Counted from the first letter of the stretch, positions 47,979 to 56,557 are shown. The stretch: DNA of 64,000 bases from Gammaproteobacteria bacterium (GCA_020445255.1 JAGRGY010000002.1:62001-126000), one strand, 5' to 3'. A program made the numbers and translations. Notes: generated by a model from the letters alone, not told the origin.

Positions 47979-49532
47979 CTAGAGCCGCACGAGCAGGAAA
48001 TCCCGCTCAACGGCCATCACAGCGCCGCGCCGCATCATACTGTCGCGCAGATCATGCGGACCGAGGAGCAGTACGTACATCGGAAACCGACCGGGTGATG
48101 CATCCCGCTCGGCACGCCGTACGGCGTGCCTGAACGTCAGCAGCGCGTCATCCAGCTCCGGTTCGGTCTCCAGCCGCAGCGGCACATTGCCGAGTTCTTC
48201 ATAAAACGGCTGCCATCGCTGGCGGCACACGATTGTATGCTGCAGCGGGAGCGCGTGCGTGGTGAGTACGAATACGGGTTTGTGCAACGCTGCCAGGTCC
48301 GCGACATGCCACAGACGCCGCTGTCTCCCCCACCTGCCTGCGTGAGGGCTCGCTCCGTCCACCGCCACCATAACCACACCATTTTCCGCGACGTCGTCCA
48401 AGGCCGTGACCATAACCGCGGCGTCCGCCTCGAACCGCCGAAAGTCGGCAGACAGCAGGACCGAGCGCGCGGCCAGCAGCGCCAACACCACCGCCAGGAA
48501 TGCCCGCGCGCGACGCCGGCTGCGAAACTCGATGCGCAGGCTGGCGATGACCACCAGCACGATCAGCCCCGGAATTCGGGCGTCGAGGTAGGCACCCCCG
48601 GCAATCTTGTGCGGCGCGACCAGATAGACGATGAACAGCGCCACGAAGGCGAACAGCATTTCACTGTGCGAGTGGACACGAGCGCTGTAGCGCACGCAAA
48701 GCACAAGCACAGCCATCACACCGAGGGTCGACAGCTTGTCAGCGAACCCCAGGTCGACCGCATTGATCAGCTGCAGAACCTTCGTGTGCAGCTCGGTTGT
48801 CCAGACCAGCGGCCCCCCATCGACAGCGACGCGCGCCGACATGAAGAGGGCAAGTACCAGCAGCAAAGGCACGTCGATCTGCCATTGAGCGAACAAGGCC
48901 CCCCAGGATCGTGACGTCACGCCTCGCTGCAGCTGACACGCGCCAACGACCACGATCAACAGCACCAGCGAGACGACATGGGCGAAGGCCAGCACGACGC
49001 CGATACCGGTCGCCAGTATGGCCTGCATGGGGCGCGACCAACGATCGGCCAGGAACAACAAAGCGAGCGCCCAAAGCAACAATCCCGATGCAAACAGATA
49101 GTTCAGGAACCCCATCTGCATCGTCCAGCCATACACGAACAGCGCCCCGATGAGCGGCACCGCCCACATGTCCCAGCGCCGCCAGATCGCATAGTTCAGC
49201 ATGGCGACACCGCTCAACTGGACGGCAATCGTGAATGCGATGAACAGTCTGCCTGCGGTCTCGATGGGAACGAAGACCGTCAGGAACCGGATAAGCGATT
49301 CACCGGCGATATTCGGCGGCAAGGTCGGGCTGAGTTCATAGAAGTCGGTGAACGATGCGATGTTCTGCGTAATGAAGATCCGGGCCAGCTGCGAGGGGTA
49401 GTCCAGCAGCGGAGGAAAGACCACCGCAGCTATAGGGATCAACACGAGCGCCAACGCCGCCAGGTAGATCAGCACCAACCCGGCTTGCGCGTCAACGCTT
49501 CTGTTCATGACAACAATATCCGCTTCGCGCAT
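47979..49532 (-). CDS. large polytopic membrane protein, function unknown
   Basis: 517 residues from ATG 49532. About ten to twelve hydrophobic helices occupy residues 15-370, ending in a ~140-residue hydrophilic C-terminal domain. An early extracytoplasmic loop carries PPLLDYPSQLARIFI, a proline/acid motif at the place where GT-C glycosyltransferases carry their catalytic acids. A dolichyl/undecaprenyl-phosphate-sugar-dependent transferase is therefore possible, and the GT2-GtrA gene 51 bases upstream on the same strand would supply the lipid-linked sugar. This is inference from topology and context. An alternative start is ATG 49508. Confidence 0.72.
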   Translation of the reverse strand: MREADIVVMNRSVDAQAGLVLIYLAALALVLIPIAAVVFPPLLDYPSQLARIFITQNIASFTDFYELSPTLPPNIAGESLIRFLTVFVPIETAGRLFIAFTIAVQLSGVAMLNYAIWRRWDMWAVPLIGALFVYGWTMQMGFLNYLFASGLLLWALALLFLADRWSRPMQAILATGIGVVLAFAHVVSLVLLIVVVGACQLQRGVTSRSWGALFAQWQIDVPLLLVLALFMSARVAVDGGPLVWTTELHTKVLQLINAVDLGFADKLSTLGVMAVLVLCVRYSARVHSHSEMLFAFVALFIVYLVAPHKIAGGAYLDARIPGLIVLVVIASLRIEFRSRRRARAFLAVVLALLAARSVLLSADFRRFEADAAVMVTALDDVAENGVVMVAVDGASPHAGRWGRQRRLWHVADLAALHKPVFVLTTHALPLQHTIVCRQRWQPFYEELGNVPLRLETEPELDDALLTFRHAVRRAERDASPGRFPMYVLLLGPHDLRDSMMRRGAVMAVERDFLLVRL

Positions 49533-49583
49533 CGACAATACACATTGAGCGGCACATCGACGGTAACGCGGCGATGCACGCTT

Positions 49584-50690
49584 CTATCTGCTGGCCGCGT
49601 TCCACGTGTACACCGCACTGACGGCGTAGTTCCATACCGCACCTACGATCACACCCGCCACTGCGGACAATACCCAAAAGGTGTCAGCCTCGAACAGATA
49701 CACGGCGATGCCAACGTTGGCGACCGCACCGACACTGCAGGCAAGAATGAACGACAGCAGGCCGCCAATCATCTTCATGCCACGCAGCCGCCTGTCGCGA
49801 TAGGTCAGGTAATTGTTGAGAAAAAAGTTGCCGCTCATCGCAACCAGTGTCGCGGTCAGCTGGCTGGCGGCGAAGCCTGCGCCCAGTCCCTTGAACAGCA
49901 GCGCCAGCGTGAGCATGTGAACGAGCACACCCAATCCGCCCACCAGAGAGAACACGATGAAGCGGACCGGGACATAGCGGCCGACTGTCTTGTCCATCAG
50001 CAGCATCACGTAGTCCCACGCCACACCGCTGTCCAGCTTGCTCTCGCCGCTGTGCCGTTCGCGAAACGTGAACGGCAGCTCCCGGACCTTCAGCCGGCGA
50101 CGGCTGGAGGCGAGGATATCCAGCAGAATCTTGAAACCGATCCCGCTGAGTTGCCGGACCGTGTCGTCGAAGGCCTCACGGGTCATCATGAAGAACCCGC
50201 TCATCGGATCCTTGATGTCGACAGCCAGGAAACGCTGGCCGAATACCGTCGCCAGACGACTGATGCGCACGCGGTTCCGACTCCAGCCGGGCGTGCCCCC
50301 GCCGCTCACGTAGCGGCTGCCGACCACGACGTCGAGGTTCTCCGATTTCAATTCCTGCAACATCTGCGGGAGAAGTCGCTCATCGTGCTGCAGATCGGCG
50401 TCCATGACGGCGACGACGGGCGCAGTGGTCGACAGGATGCCCTCGATGCAGGCACTCGACAGCCCGCGGCGCCCGATTCGCTGCACGCAGCGCACCCGCC
50501 GGTCATCCCTGCCCAGCGCCCGCACCGCCTGTGCAGTGGCATCCGGCGAATCGTCGTCGACGAACACGAGCTCCCAGTCCCGATCGCCCATGCACGCGGC
50601 GACACGTTCGACGACGGCGGCGACATTGCCGGCCTCGTTGAACGTGGGGACGATGATGGCGAGTTCCGGCGGACGGCAAACCGCGTTCAT
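49584..50690 (-). CDS. GT2 polyprenyl-phosphate glycosyltransferase fused to a GtrA-like membrane domain
   Basis: 368 residues. The N-terminal ~235 residues are a DPM1-type family 2 transferase: ELAIIVPTFNEAGNVAAVVE, FVDDDSPDAT, the metal-binding DADLQHD and the acceptor region RHSGESKLD. The C-terminal ~125 residues hold four TM helices of the GtrA type (FIVFSLVGGLGVLVHMLTLA). Such fusions make polyprenyl-phosphate sugars (mannose or glucose) and may help flip them across the inner membrane. ATG 50690 starts at the normal family position; the frame continues to 50981 but that part is low-complexity. Confidence 0.9.
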   Translation of the reverse strand: MNAVCRPPELAIIVPTFNEAGNVAAVVERVAACMGDRDWELVFVDDDSPDATAQAVRALGRDDRRVRCVQRIGRRGLSSACIEGILSTTAPVVAVMDADLQHDERLLPQMLQELKSENLDVVVGSRYVSGGGTPGWSRNRVRISRLATVFGQRFLAVDIKDPMSGFFMMTREAFDDTVRQLSGIGFKILLDILASSRRRLKVRELPFTFRERHSGESKLDSGVAWDYVMLLMDKTVGRYVPVRFIVFSLVGGLGVLVHMLTLALLFKGLGAGFAASQLTATLVAMSGNFFLNNYLTYRDRRLRGMKMIGGLLSFILACSVGAVANVGIAVYLFEADTFWVLSAVAGVIVGAVWNYAVSAVYTWNAASR

Positions 50691-50854
50691 TGACGATTCC
50701 GGTGAGACGGCGATTACGAAGGGGTCGGCACGCCGGCAGTATACGGCCACGCGTACCTCCGTGAGCGACCATCGCGGACGCATCGCACCGCCGGCAGTCC
50801 CGACGACGTCGCCGGGCGTCGTGGCCATCGGCCTGTGAACAAAGCGCGGAGTCC

Positions 50855-51063
50855 GTCGTGCCCAGCCTTTGCCTGAACCGCTCCGTGCAACGCCTGGCGA
50901 CCGCGACGCCGAGGTCGCTCCTGGTCGGGAAATGGTAATGAACGCTGGCGCTCTTGATGCCGATCTGTTTCGAGATCTCACGAAAACTGAAGGCGTGGTA
51001 GCCGCCGCTGCGCACCTGCGACTCGGCCACGTCCCTGATCCGATCGACCGTTGATCCGTTCAT
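50855..51063 (-). pseudogene. TetR-family regulator remnant: DNA-binding domain only
   Basis: From ATG 51063 the first ~68 codons are an unmistakable TetR N terminus: VDRIRDVAESQVRSGGYHAF, FREISKQIGIKSASVHYHFP with the helix-turn-helix, and RSDLGVAVARRCTERF. After about residue 70 the frame turns into arginine-rich chance sequence and then runs antiparallel-framed through the glycosyltransferase gene. No ligand-binding domain follows in any frame. A normal TetR protein has ~190-200 residues, so this is a truncated gene. A stub peptide could still be made. Confidence 0.75.
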
Positions 51064-51397
51064 CGCGCGTCACCCCGTATGTGTTGCCGGGGTTCCGGAA
51101 CTGGCTTGTACCCCGCGACCCTGTGACCGGCACTCGTGCAGCCCAACCTACCTATCGAAAGATTGGCATTGACGGGCCACCCGGCGGTTGTCAGGCGGGG
51201 CACCTGCCGATACTCCAGCCCGCCGCGACCGCCACCGGCGGGACGCCGTTGGACTGACCACCGTCGCCTGCGCCTCGGCGGCAAGTCCCGCCCAACCGGC
51301 CTAGCCGATACGCCGTGACTTAATTGCGAATGATTCGTATTGACATCTCAATCGGAAGCCCTAGACTTGCAACATCCAACGCCCACAGTACGCGAGC
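51064..51397. other. 334-base gap leading to the hemP promoter
   Basis: Separates the TetR remnant from hemP. No gene is supported. The Fur box at 51323-51341 is the only clear element; the upstream 250 bases are GC-rich without structure I can interpret. Confidence 0.5.
51323..51341 (+). promoter_or_regulatory. Fur box upstream of hemP
   Basis: ATTGCGAATGATTCGTATT is a near-palindrome of the proteobacterial Fur type (GCGAATnATTCGnATT core) 57 bases before hemP. The same core recurs at 52446 and 56558, each before iron genes. Confidence 0.8.
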
Positions 51398-51580
51398 ATG
51401 CAGCACGGCAATTCCAACGATCGTCCGACCGATTCGCCGCCCCGGCCATCCGCGCCGCTTCCGGCGGTGGTCGAAAGCCACAGGCTGCTCGCCGGTCGCG
51501 ACCGCGTGCTGATCCTGCACCACGGCGAGACCTACGTGCTGCGCCGGACCCGGCAGGGGAAACTGATCCTGACCAAGTAG
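51398..51580 (+). CDS. hemP: hemin uptake protein HemP
   Basis: 60 residues. The C-terminal half VESHRLLAGRDRVLILHHGE followed by TYVLRRTRQGKLILTK is the HemP signature; the N-terminal 25 residues are a proline/serine linker. HemP is a small protein found at the head of haem or iron uptake operons and in some bacteria activates haem receptor expression. Its Fur box fits. No haem receptor gene is next to it here; instead an unknown 83-residue protein and the LbtU-type porin follow. Confidence 0.9.
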   Translation: MQHGNSNDRPTDSPPRPSAPLPAVVESHRLLAGRDRVLILHHGETYVLRRTRQGKLILTK

Positions 51581-51672
51581 ACCCACCGCATGCCAGCCAG
51601 GCCGCCGATGCCACGTGCACGCGCCGGCCGCCAGCCACCTCGACCCCGACCCCTGACAGGAGGCTGAACCAG

Positions 51673-51924
51673 ATGTCGACCAACCATCAATCCACGACCG
51701 TCGCGCCAGGCAACAACCCGGATGGCCTGCGCGAGCGCGTCGCGCAGCTGATCCGCCACTACGTCGATACCCGCTCACCGGCCATTGCCGCCTCGGTGGT
51801 GCGCCACATCGAGCAGCTGTGCGACCACCCGGGTTTCGAGGGCGACAGCCACGAGCGCTGCATGTTTCTGCGCCTGCGCGCGCACTGGCGCTGGTTGGCG
51901 GCGAGCCACCCGGCATCACGCTGA
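51673..51924 (+). CDS. small conserved-looking protein downstream of hemP, function unknown
   Basis: 83 residues; AGGAGG precedes ATG 51673 by 9 bases. The chain is mainly helical and basic/acidic mixed: LRERVAQLIRHYVDTRSPAI then ASVVRHIEQLCDHPGF and a final CMFLRLRAHWRWLAAS. Several His and two Cys could bind a metal or haem. No TM span or signal peptide. It lies 92 bases after hemP and is probably co-transcribed under the same Fur box, so an iron-related role is likely but unproven. Confidence 0.7.
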   Translation: MSTNHQSTTVAPGNNPDGLRERVAQLIRHYVDTRSPAIAASVVRHIEQLCDHPGFEGDSHERCMFLRLRAHWRWLAASHPASR

Positions 51925-51996
51925 TGTGTCCCGCGACCCGGCAACGGATTCGCCCGGGCTGTTGTATGCTAAACGTCTGAAACGGATTGACTTTAT

Positions 51997-52016
51997 ATAT
52001 TAGATTGCGCTAATAT
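51997..52016 (+). promoter_or_regulatory. palindromic operator before the DUF2892 gene
   Basis: ATATTAG-ATTGCG-CTAATAT, a perfect 7-bp inverted repeat with a 6-base spacer, inside an AT-rich promoter-like patch, 67 bases before the ATG. AT-rich palindromes of this kind are bound by ArsR-family repressors, including sulfide/persulfide-sensing BigR/SqrR types that often control DUF2892 proteins. No such regulator is encoded next to it. Confidence 0.55.
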
Positions 52017-52082
52017 CTGCGCCGTTTCGCGACCGCCCGGCGTCCCCGGCGGTTGCATCAGGCCCAACCTCGGAGAGTCGCC

Positions 52083-52298
52083 ATGTCCATAGAACGCATC
52101 GTCCTGGCCTTCGCCGGCATCGTGATCATGCTCAGCGTCGCGCTCGGTATGCCGGGCAGCCCGGTGTTCCATCACGAATACTGGCTGTACCTCACCGCCT
52201 TCGTCGGCCTCAACCTGTTCCAGTCCGCGTTCACCGGTTTCTGCCCGCTCGCCTCGATCCTGAAGGCGATGGGCAAGAAGCCCGGCACCGCCTACTGA
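52083..52298 (+). CDS. DUF2892 (YgaP-type transmembrane domain) inner membrane protein
   Basis: 71 residues: two TM helices (about 4-22, [18 protein letters not shown], and 31-50), then [19 protein letters not shown], the conserved FCPL end of the family. In E. coli YgaP the same membrane domain is joined to a rhodanese; stand-alone versions accompany sulfur-oxidation and sulfide-sensing genes. GGAGAG precedes ATG 52083. A hairpin terminator at 52322 and its own palindromic operator make it a single-gene unit. Confidence 0.88.
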   Translation: MSIERIVLAFAGIVIMLSVALGMPGSPVFHHEYWLYLTAFVGLNLFQSAFTGFCPLASILKAMGKKPGTAY

Positions 52299-52321
52299 TC
52301 GACGGTTTTCGCTGCCCGCGC

Positions 52322-52343
52322 AAGCCGGCCCTCGGGCCGGCTT
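52322..52343 (+). terminator. terminator hairpin after the DUF2892 gene
   Basis: A 9-10-bp perfect stem (AAGCCGGCC and complement, 4-base loop) 24 bases after the stop, followed by CGTCGTTTCT, a weak T-rich tail. Confidence 0.65.
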
Positions 52344-52655
52344 CGTCGTTTCTGCCCGGTTGACCTGTCATCCGCCACGGCGGGTCGACGTCTGACCGAT
52401 TTCCCGACCCAGACATCCCGCTGCCTCTGGATCGTGAATTTCGTATTTGCGAATCATTCGTATTACGATTATCATCTTTTCCGCTTCAGAATTGCGTTCG
52501 GATGGCGACAACCGATTCGGGGCACCGGTGCTGCGGCCCGGCCGACCCACCCAATGGACCCGTCCGACGCCTGCAGCAACCGGCCATCGCCAGCCCTTGT
52601 GCGTCAGCCAGGCCATAGCAAACGCAATCCAAGCATCAAGCATCAGGAGTCGAAG
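52344..52655. other. gap holding the lbtU-type promoter and long leader
   Basis: 312 bases. The Fur box at 52446-52464 marks the promoter; about 190 bases then separate it from the porin start. I see no small gene in that leader; a GC-rich stretch around 52540-52600 could fold but has no riboswitch signature I know. Confidence 0.5.
52446..52464 (+). promoter_or_regulatory. Fur box upstream of the LbtU-type porin gene
   Basis: TTTGCGAATCATTCGTATT, sharing the GCGAATnATTCGTATT core with the hemP site, is followed directly by ACGATTATCATC, which may be a second overlapping half-site. Confidence 0.8.
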
Positions 52656-53825
52656 ATGAACAAAACCCGTATGGCCGCGGCCCTGGCCATGGCGATCGGC
52701 GCCGGTACCAGCAGCGCCGGTGCATTCGAGGACGAACTCGCCGCCATCAAGGCGCGCCTCAGCGCCCTCGAGGCCCAGGTGAGCGACCAGAACCGCGTGA
52801 TCGCCGAGAAGGACCGCGAGATCGCGGAGCTGCGCGAGGCGCAGAACTCTGGCGGTGGCGGCGGCGACGCCTGGTTCAACCGGGTCGAGGTCGGTGGCCT
52901 CGTAGAAGTCGAGGCCGCGCACGTCAGCAGCGACAACGCCAGCGATGTCGACGACCTGGTCGCCAGCAAGATCGAGCTCGGCATCGCCGCCCAGATCAAT
53001 CCCTGGGTCGCGGGCGAGATCGTGCTCAAGTTCGAGGAAGACACCGACAACAGCGACGGCACCAACAGCGACGTCGACCTCGACACCGCGGTGATCACGA
53101 TCGCCGACCCGGACAGCTCCTGGTTCGTCAATGCCGGTCAGTACACGCTGCCGTTCGGCACATTCCCAAGCTACCAGGTTTCCGACCCGCTGACGCTCGA
53201 CGTCGCCGAGACACTCGACACCGCGGTCGAGGCCGGCGCCGGCGTCGGTCCGGCGACGCTGTCGGTGTTCGTGTTCGACGGCGACCGCAGCGCGACCAGC
53301 ACCGACCGCTACGGCGCGGCACTGGCGCTCGAGACCGAGGCCGCCGGGGCCAAGCTGGCGGCACAGATCGCCTACATGAACGACGTCGGCGAGACCAACG
53401 GCCTGGGCGAGATCATCGCCAACGGCGGCGGCTTCACGACCAGCGACCGGGTACCCGGCTACATCGCCGGGGCAGAGATCGGCGTGGGTGCATTCCTGTT
53501 CATCGCCGAGTATTTCCAGGCCACCGACGACTTCGCCGACCTCGGTGGCGACAAGCCGTCCGCGTACAACGCCGAAGCGGCGTACGTGTTCGAGACCGTC
53601 GGTCGCCCGTCGACCTTCGCGGTCGCGATGGGCGGCACCGGTGGTCTGCGCAACGCCGACGACGGCAACGGCAACCTCGGCCTCTTCGTCGAGAGGCGCC
53701 GTTCGGCGACCTATGCGGTCGAGGTGCTGGACGGCACCACCGTGGCGCTCGAGTACAAGTCGGAGGAAGACTACAACGGCACCGATACCGACACCGTCAC
53801 CGGCCAGCTCGCGGTCGAATTCTGA
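52656..53825 (+). CDS. LbtU-family siderophore/iron porin, outer membrane
   Basis: 389 residues from ATG 52656 (CAGGAG upstream). Signal peptide MAAALAMAIGAGTSSAGA; then a coiled coil (about 28-65, LAAIKARLSALEAQVSDQN...) like that of trimeric porins; then a beta-barrel-type region of alternating strands rich in Asp/Gly with a C-terminal VTGQLAVEF ending in Phe, the outer membrane insertion signal. This plan matches LbtU, the legiobactin receptor of Legionella, a TonB-independent type. It should pass iron complexes across the outer membrane. The imelysin gene 23 bases downstream supports the assignment. Confidence 0.85.
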   Translation: MNKTRMAAALAMAIGAGTSSAGAFEDELAAIKARLSALEAQVSDQNRVIAEKDREIAELREAQNSGGGGGDAWFNRVEVGGLVEVEAAHVSSDNASDVDDLVASKIELGIAAQINPWVAGEIVLKFEEDTDNSDGTNSDVDLDTAVITIADPDSSWFVNAGQYTLPFGTFPSYQVSDPLTLDVAETLDTAVEAGAGVGPATLSVFVFDGDRSATSTDRYGAALALETEAAGAKLAAQIAYMNDVGETNGLGEIIANGGGFTTSDRVPGYIAGAEIGVGAFLFIAEYFQATDDFADLGGDKPSAYNAEAAYVFETVGRPSTFAVAMGGTGGLRNADDGNGNLGLFVERRRSATYAVEVLDGTTVALEYKSEEDYNGTDTDTVTGQLAVEF

Positions 53826-53848
53826 ACATCCACAGAGGCAGTAACAGC

Positions 53849-55105
53849 ATGAAAACAATGACTCTCGCCTGTGCCGGCGCCCTGTTCAGCGTGCAGGTCC
53901 ACGCCACGTCGCCGGACGCCGTTCTCGGTCACTACGCCGACATCGCCGCCGCCACCTACGGTGACGCGTTGACGACCGCACGCACGCTGCAGCAACGGGT
54001 CGGCGAGCTGCTCGCCGCACCGACCGAGGCCAGGCTGGCCGCCGCGCGCGCCGCCTGGGTCGCCGCGCGTCACCCCTATCAGCAGAGCGAGGCGTTCCGC
54101 TTCGGCAACCCGATCGTCGACGCCTGGGAGGGCAAGGTGAACGCGTGGCCGCTCGACGAGGGCCTGATCGACTATGTCGCCGCAAGCTACGGCGGCGAGT
54201 CGGACGAGAACCCCTACTACAGCGCGAACGTGATCGCGAACCCGACGCTGATGCTGTCGGGACGCAAGATCGACGCACGCGTGATCACGCCGCAACTGCT
54301 GTCGGAGACACTGCACGAGGTCGACGACGTCGAGGCCAACGTGGCCACCGGCTACCACGCGATCGAATTCCTGCTGTGGGGCCAGGACCTCAACGGCACC
54401 GGGCCCGGTGCAGGCGCGCGCCCGGCCAGCGACTTCGACCCGGCCAACTGCTCGTGGGGCAACTGCGACCGACGCGCCGCATACCTGAAGGCCGCAACCG
54501 ATCTGCTGGTCAGCGACCTGGAATGGATGGCCGCGCAATGGGCCGGCGGCGGCGAGGCGCGCAGCTCGATTACCGGGGGTGACGTCCGCCAGGGGCTGGC
54601 CCGGATCCTCTCGGGCATGGGCAGTCTTTCGTACGGGGAACTGGCGGGTGAGCGCATGAAACTCGGCCTGATGCTGCACGACCCGGAGGAAGAGCACGAC
54701 TGCTTCAGCGACAACACGCACTGGTCGCACTTCGACGACGCGCTCGGCATCCGCAACGTCTACACCGGCCGCTATACGCGCGTCGATGGCAGCCGCATCG
54801 AGGGCCCAAGCCTGTCGGCGCTGGTAAAAGTGGCAAACGCCGACGCCGATGCGATGGTACGCACGCGTCTCGACGAGACGCTGGCACGGATGCAGGCACT
54901 GGTCGACAGTGCACGCAACGGCGAGGCCTATGACCAGATGATCGCCGCCGGCAATAGCGCCGGCAATGCGCGCGTCAGGGCCGCGATCGATGCACTGCTC
55001 GCGCAGACCCGGGCGATCGAAGATGCCGTCGCGGTGCTCGACCTCGAGCGCATCGCGTTCGAGGGCTCGGACAGCCTCGATGCGCCCGACAAGGTCTCTC
55101 AGTAA
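53849..55105 (+). CDS. irpA: imelysin-family iron-regulated protein (IrpA type)
   Basis: 418 residues with a signal peptide (LACAGALFSVQVHA). The imelysin GxHxxE motif is present as GYHAIEFLLWG (Gly168, His170, Glu173), and RMKLGLMLHDPEEEHDCFSD is a strong block of the IrpA subgroup. Imelysins are periplasmic or outer-membrane-associated helical-bundle proteins induced by iron limitation; the motif probably binds metal or haem. Operon partner of the LbtU-type porin; a clean terminator follows. It belongs to a different branch from the second imelysin at 58130. Confidence 0.92.
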   Translation: MKTMTLACAGALFSVQVHATSPDAVLGHYADIAAATYGDALTTARTLQQRVGELLAAPTEARLAAARAAWVAARHPYQQSEAFRFGNPIVDAWEGKVNAWPLDEGLIDYVAASYGGESDENPYYSANVIANPTLMLSGRKIDARVITPQLLSETLHEVDDVEANVATGYHAIEFLLWGQDLNGTGPGAGARPASDFDPANCSWGNCDRRAAYLKAATDLLVSDLEWMAAQWAGGGEARSSITGGDVRQGLARILSGMGSLSYGELAGERMKLGLMLHDPEEEHDCFSDNTHWSHFDDALGIRNVYTGRYTRVDGSRIEGPSLSALVKVANADADAMVRTRLDETLARMQALVDSARNGEAYDQMIAAGNSAGNARVRAAIDALLAQTRAIEDAVAVLDLERIAFEGSDSLDAPDKVSQ

Positions 55106-55127
55106 CACAAAGCCTGGCAGTTCGATC

Positions 55128-55154
55128 GGGCCGCCCGGTGAGGCGGCCCTTTTT
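55128..55154 (+). terminator. rho-independent terminator after irpA
   Basis: Perfect 8-bp stem GGGCCGCC/GGCGGCCC with a 6-base loop, then TTTTT. Confidence 0.9.
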
Positions 55155-55435
55155 GTGCGTGGAATACGGGTGCGGCGCTGGTCCAGCCAGCCCGCCTATT
55201 GCACCTGCATCCCGCGATGCCCGCAGGATTCACAGCCGCCGTGGCGCCGGCCTGGCACGAAAGGGATAGCCGTGACTAGCGCTCGAGTGAAGATCCAGCG
55301 AGAGTGAGCGAGAGGCCGCTCGAACCGGGATAGACGGGCCCCGATTCAAACCGGGACTGCAGAAATCCAGACGGATTCCGAGACGTTCGACGCACCAGCG
55401 GCCAGTTGCTTCACAGGCGCTGTTCGACGGGTGCG
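55155..55435. other. convergent gap, nothing recognised
   Basis: Between the irpA terminator and the end of the bacterioferritin gene on the other strand. No gene, tRNA or clear structure was found. Confidence 0.5.
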
Positions 55436-55930
55436 CTACGCCGGCTGGGACGGCGATCCGCCCTGCATCTGCGCCTGCAGATAATTCTTCAGCCCCACGC
55501 GCTTGATCAGACCGAGCTGCTGTTCGAGCCAGTAGGCGTGATCCATCTCGGTATCATCGAGCAGCCGCGTCAGGATCATGCGCGTGTCGTAGTCGTGCTC
55601 TTTCTCGCACACCTGGATCGCGTGCTTGAGCGCGTCGGTGACCTCGTACTCGACGTCGAGATCGTGCTGCAGCATCTCCGGGACATCCTTGCCGACACGC
55701 AGCCTGTCGGGCGTGGACAGGTCAGGCTGTGCGCCGAGGAACAGCATGCGTTCGATCAGCGCATCGGCGTGCTCGGTCTCTTCCTGCATCTCGTGGTCGA
55801 TGCGTTCGTACAGCGCCTGCAGCCCCCAGTCCTTGTACATGCGTGAGTGGATGAAGTACTGGTCGCGCGCGGCCAGCTCACCGTTGAGCAGGCTCTGCAG
55901 CTGTTCGATGACCTTCTTGCTGCCCTTCAT
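55436..55930 (-). CDS. bfr: bacterioferritin, ferroxidase-type subunit lacking the haem methionine
   Basis: 164 residues, normal Bfr length, four-helix bundle. Starts [20 protein letters not shown] as in the family. Aligned by eye to E. coli Bfr, the di-iron ligands are kept: Glu18 ([11 protein letters not shown]), Glu51 and His54 (QEETEHADA), Glu94-equivalent (VEYEV) and Glu127/His130 ([11 protein letters not shown]). Position 52, the haem-binding Met in E. coli, is Thr, so this subunit should oxidise and store iron but not bind haem on its own. It is one base downstream of the second subunit and must be co-expressed with it. The start at 55930 replaces an arginine-rich longer frame. Confidence 0.93.
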   Translation of the reverse strand: MKGSKKVIEQLQSLLNGELAARDQYFIHSRMYKDWGLQALYERIDHEMQEETEHADALIERMLFLGAQPDLSTPDRLRVGKDVPEMLQHDLDVEYEVTDALKHAIQVCEKEHDYDTRMILTRLLDDTEMDHAYWLEQQLGLIKRVGLKNYLQAQMQGGSPSQPA

Positions 55931-55931
55931 G

Positions 55932-56402
55932 TCAGTCCTCCATCTGCGCCTGCAGGTAATTTTCCAAGCCGACGGCGGCAATCAGGTGTTGTTGCGTCTC
56001 GACCCAGTCGATGTGCTCCTCGGTCTCCTCGAGCAGGTCTTCGAGCTGGTCGCGGCTGATGAAGTCGCGCGCGTCCTCGCACGACTTCAGCGTGTCGACC
56101 AGGTTGCCGTGCAGCATCGACAGCAGGTCGAGATCACCCTGGAGCATCCCCGGCACGTCGTCACCGATCATCAGCCTGTCCATGAACTGCATGGCCGGGC
56201 GCCCCTCGAGGAACAGGATCCGTTCGATCAGCACGTCGGCCATCTTCATCGCATCGATCGAGCGCCGGTACTCGGCGTCGTTCAACCGCTTCAGACCCCA
56301 GTTACCCGCCATGCGTGCGTGCAGGAACAACTGGTTGATGGCCATGAGCTGGTCGCGCAGGCAGAGATTGAGACCCTCGATGACGTGCACTTCGCCCTGC
56401 AT
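55932..56402 (-). CDS. bfr: bacterioferritin, haem-binding-type subunit with degenerate ferroxidase site
   Basis: 156 residues, closer overall to E. coli Bfr ([21 protein letters not shown]). The haem ligand Met52 is present ([10 protein letters not shown]), but the di-iron ligands are lost: Glu18 is Gln ([10 protein letters not shown]), Glu51 is Ala, His54 is Met and Glu127 is Thr; His130 remains (EETEEHIDW). This is the counterpart of the next gene. Mixed 24-mers with one haem-binding and one ferroxidase subunit are known from Neisseria and some pseudomonads. First gene of the minus-strand unit; a Fur box lies about 155 bases upstream. Confidence 0.93.
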   Translation of the reverse strand: MQGEVHVIEGLNLCLRDQLMAINQLFLHARMAGNWGLKRLNDAEYRRSIDAMKMADVLIERILFLEGRPAMQFMDRLMIGDDVPGMLQGDLDLLSMLHGNLVDTLKSCEDARDFISRDQLEDLLEETEEHIDWVETQQHLIAAVGLENYLQAQMED

Positions 56403-56557
56403 GCCGTGCCTCCCGGCGATGATGGTTTGGTACGGGACTGGTCACCCATTTGGAGTGGCTCGCCGACGTGAATGGTAGCCGGCCAACGCAGCGCAACACA
56501 ACGTAAGCCACTGTCGATACGCGGATTTCCCGGGATGAGGTCCACACCAAAGATAGC

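Noticed and set aside
48978..50693. 571-codon plus-strand frame
   Set aside because: Antisense to the membrane protein and GT2 genes; no recognisable motif.
55300..55400. tRNA gene, from short GTTCGAAC-like and paired segments
   Set aside because: No cloverleaf with acceptor, anticodon and T arms could be assembled.
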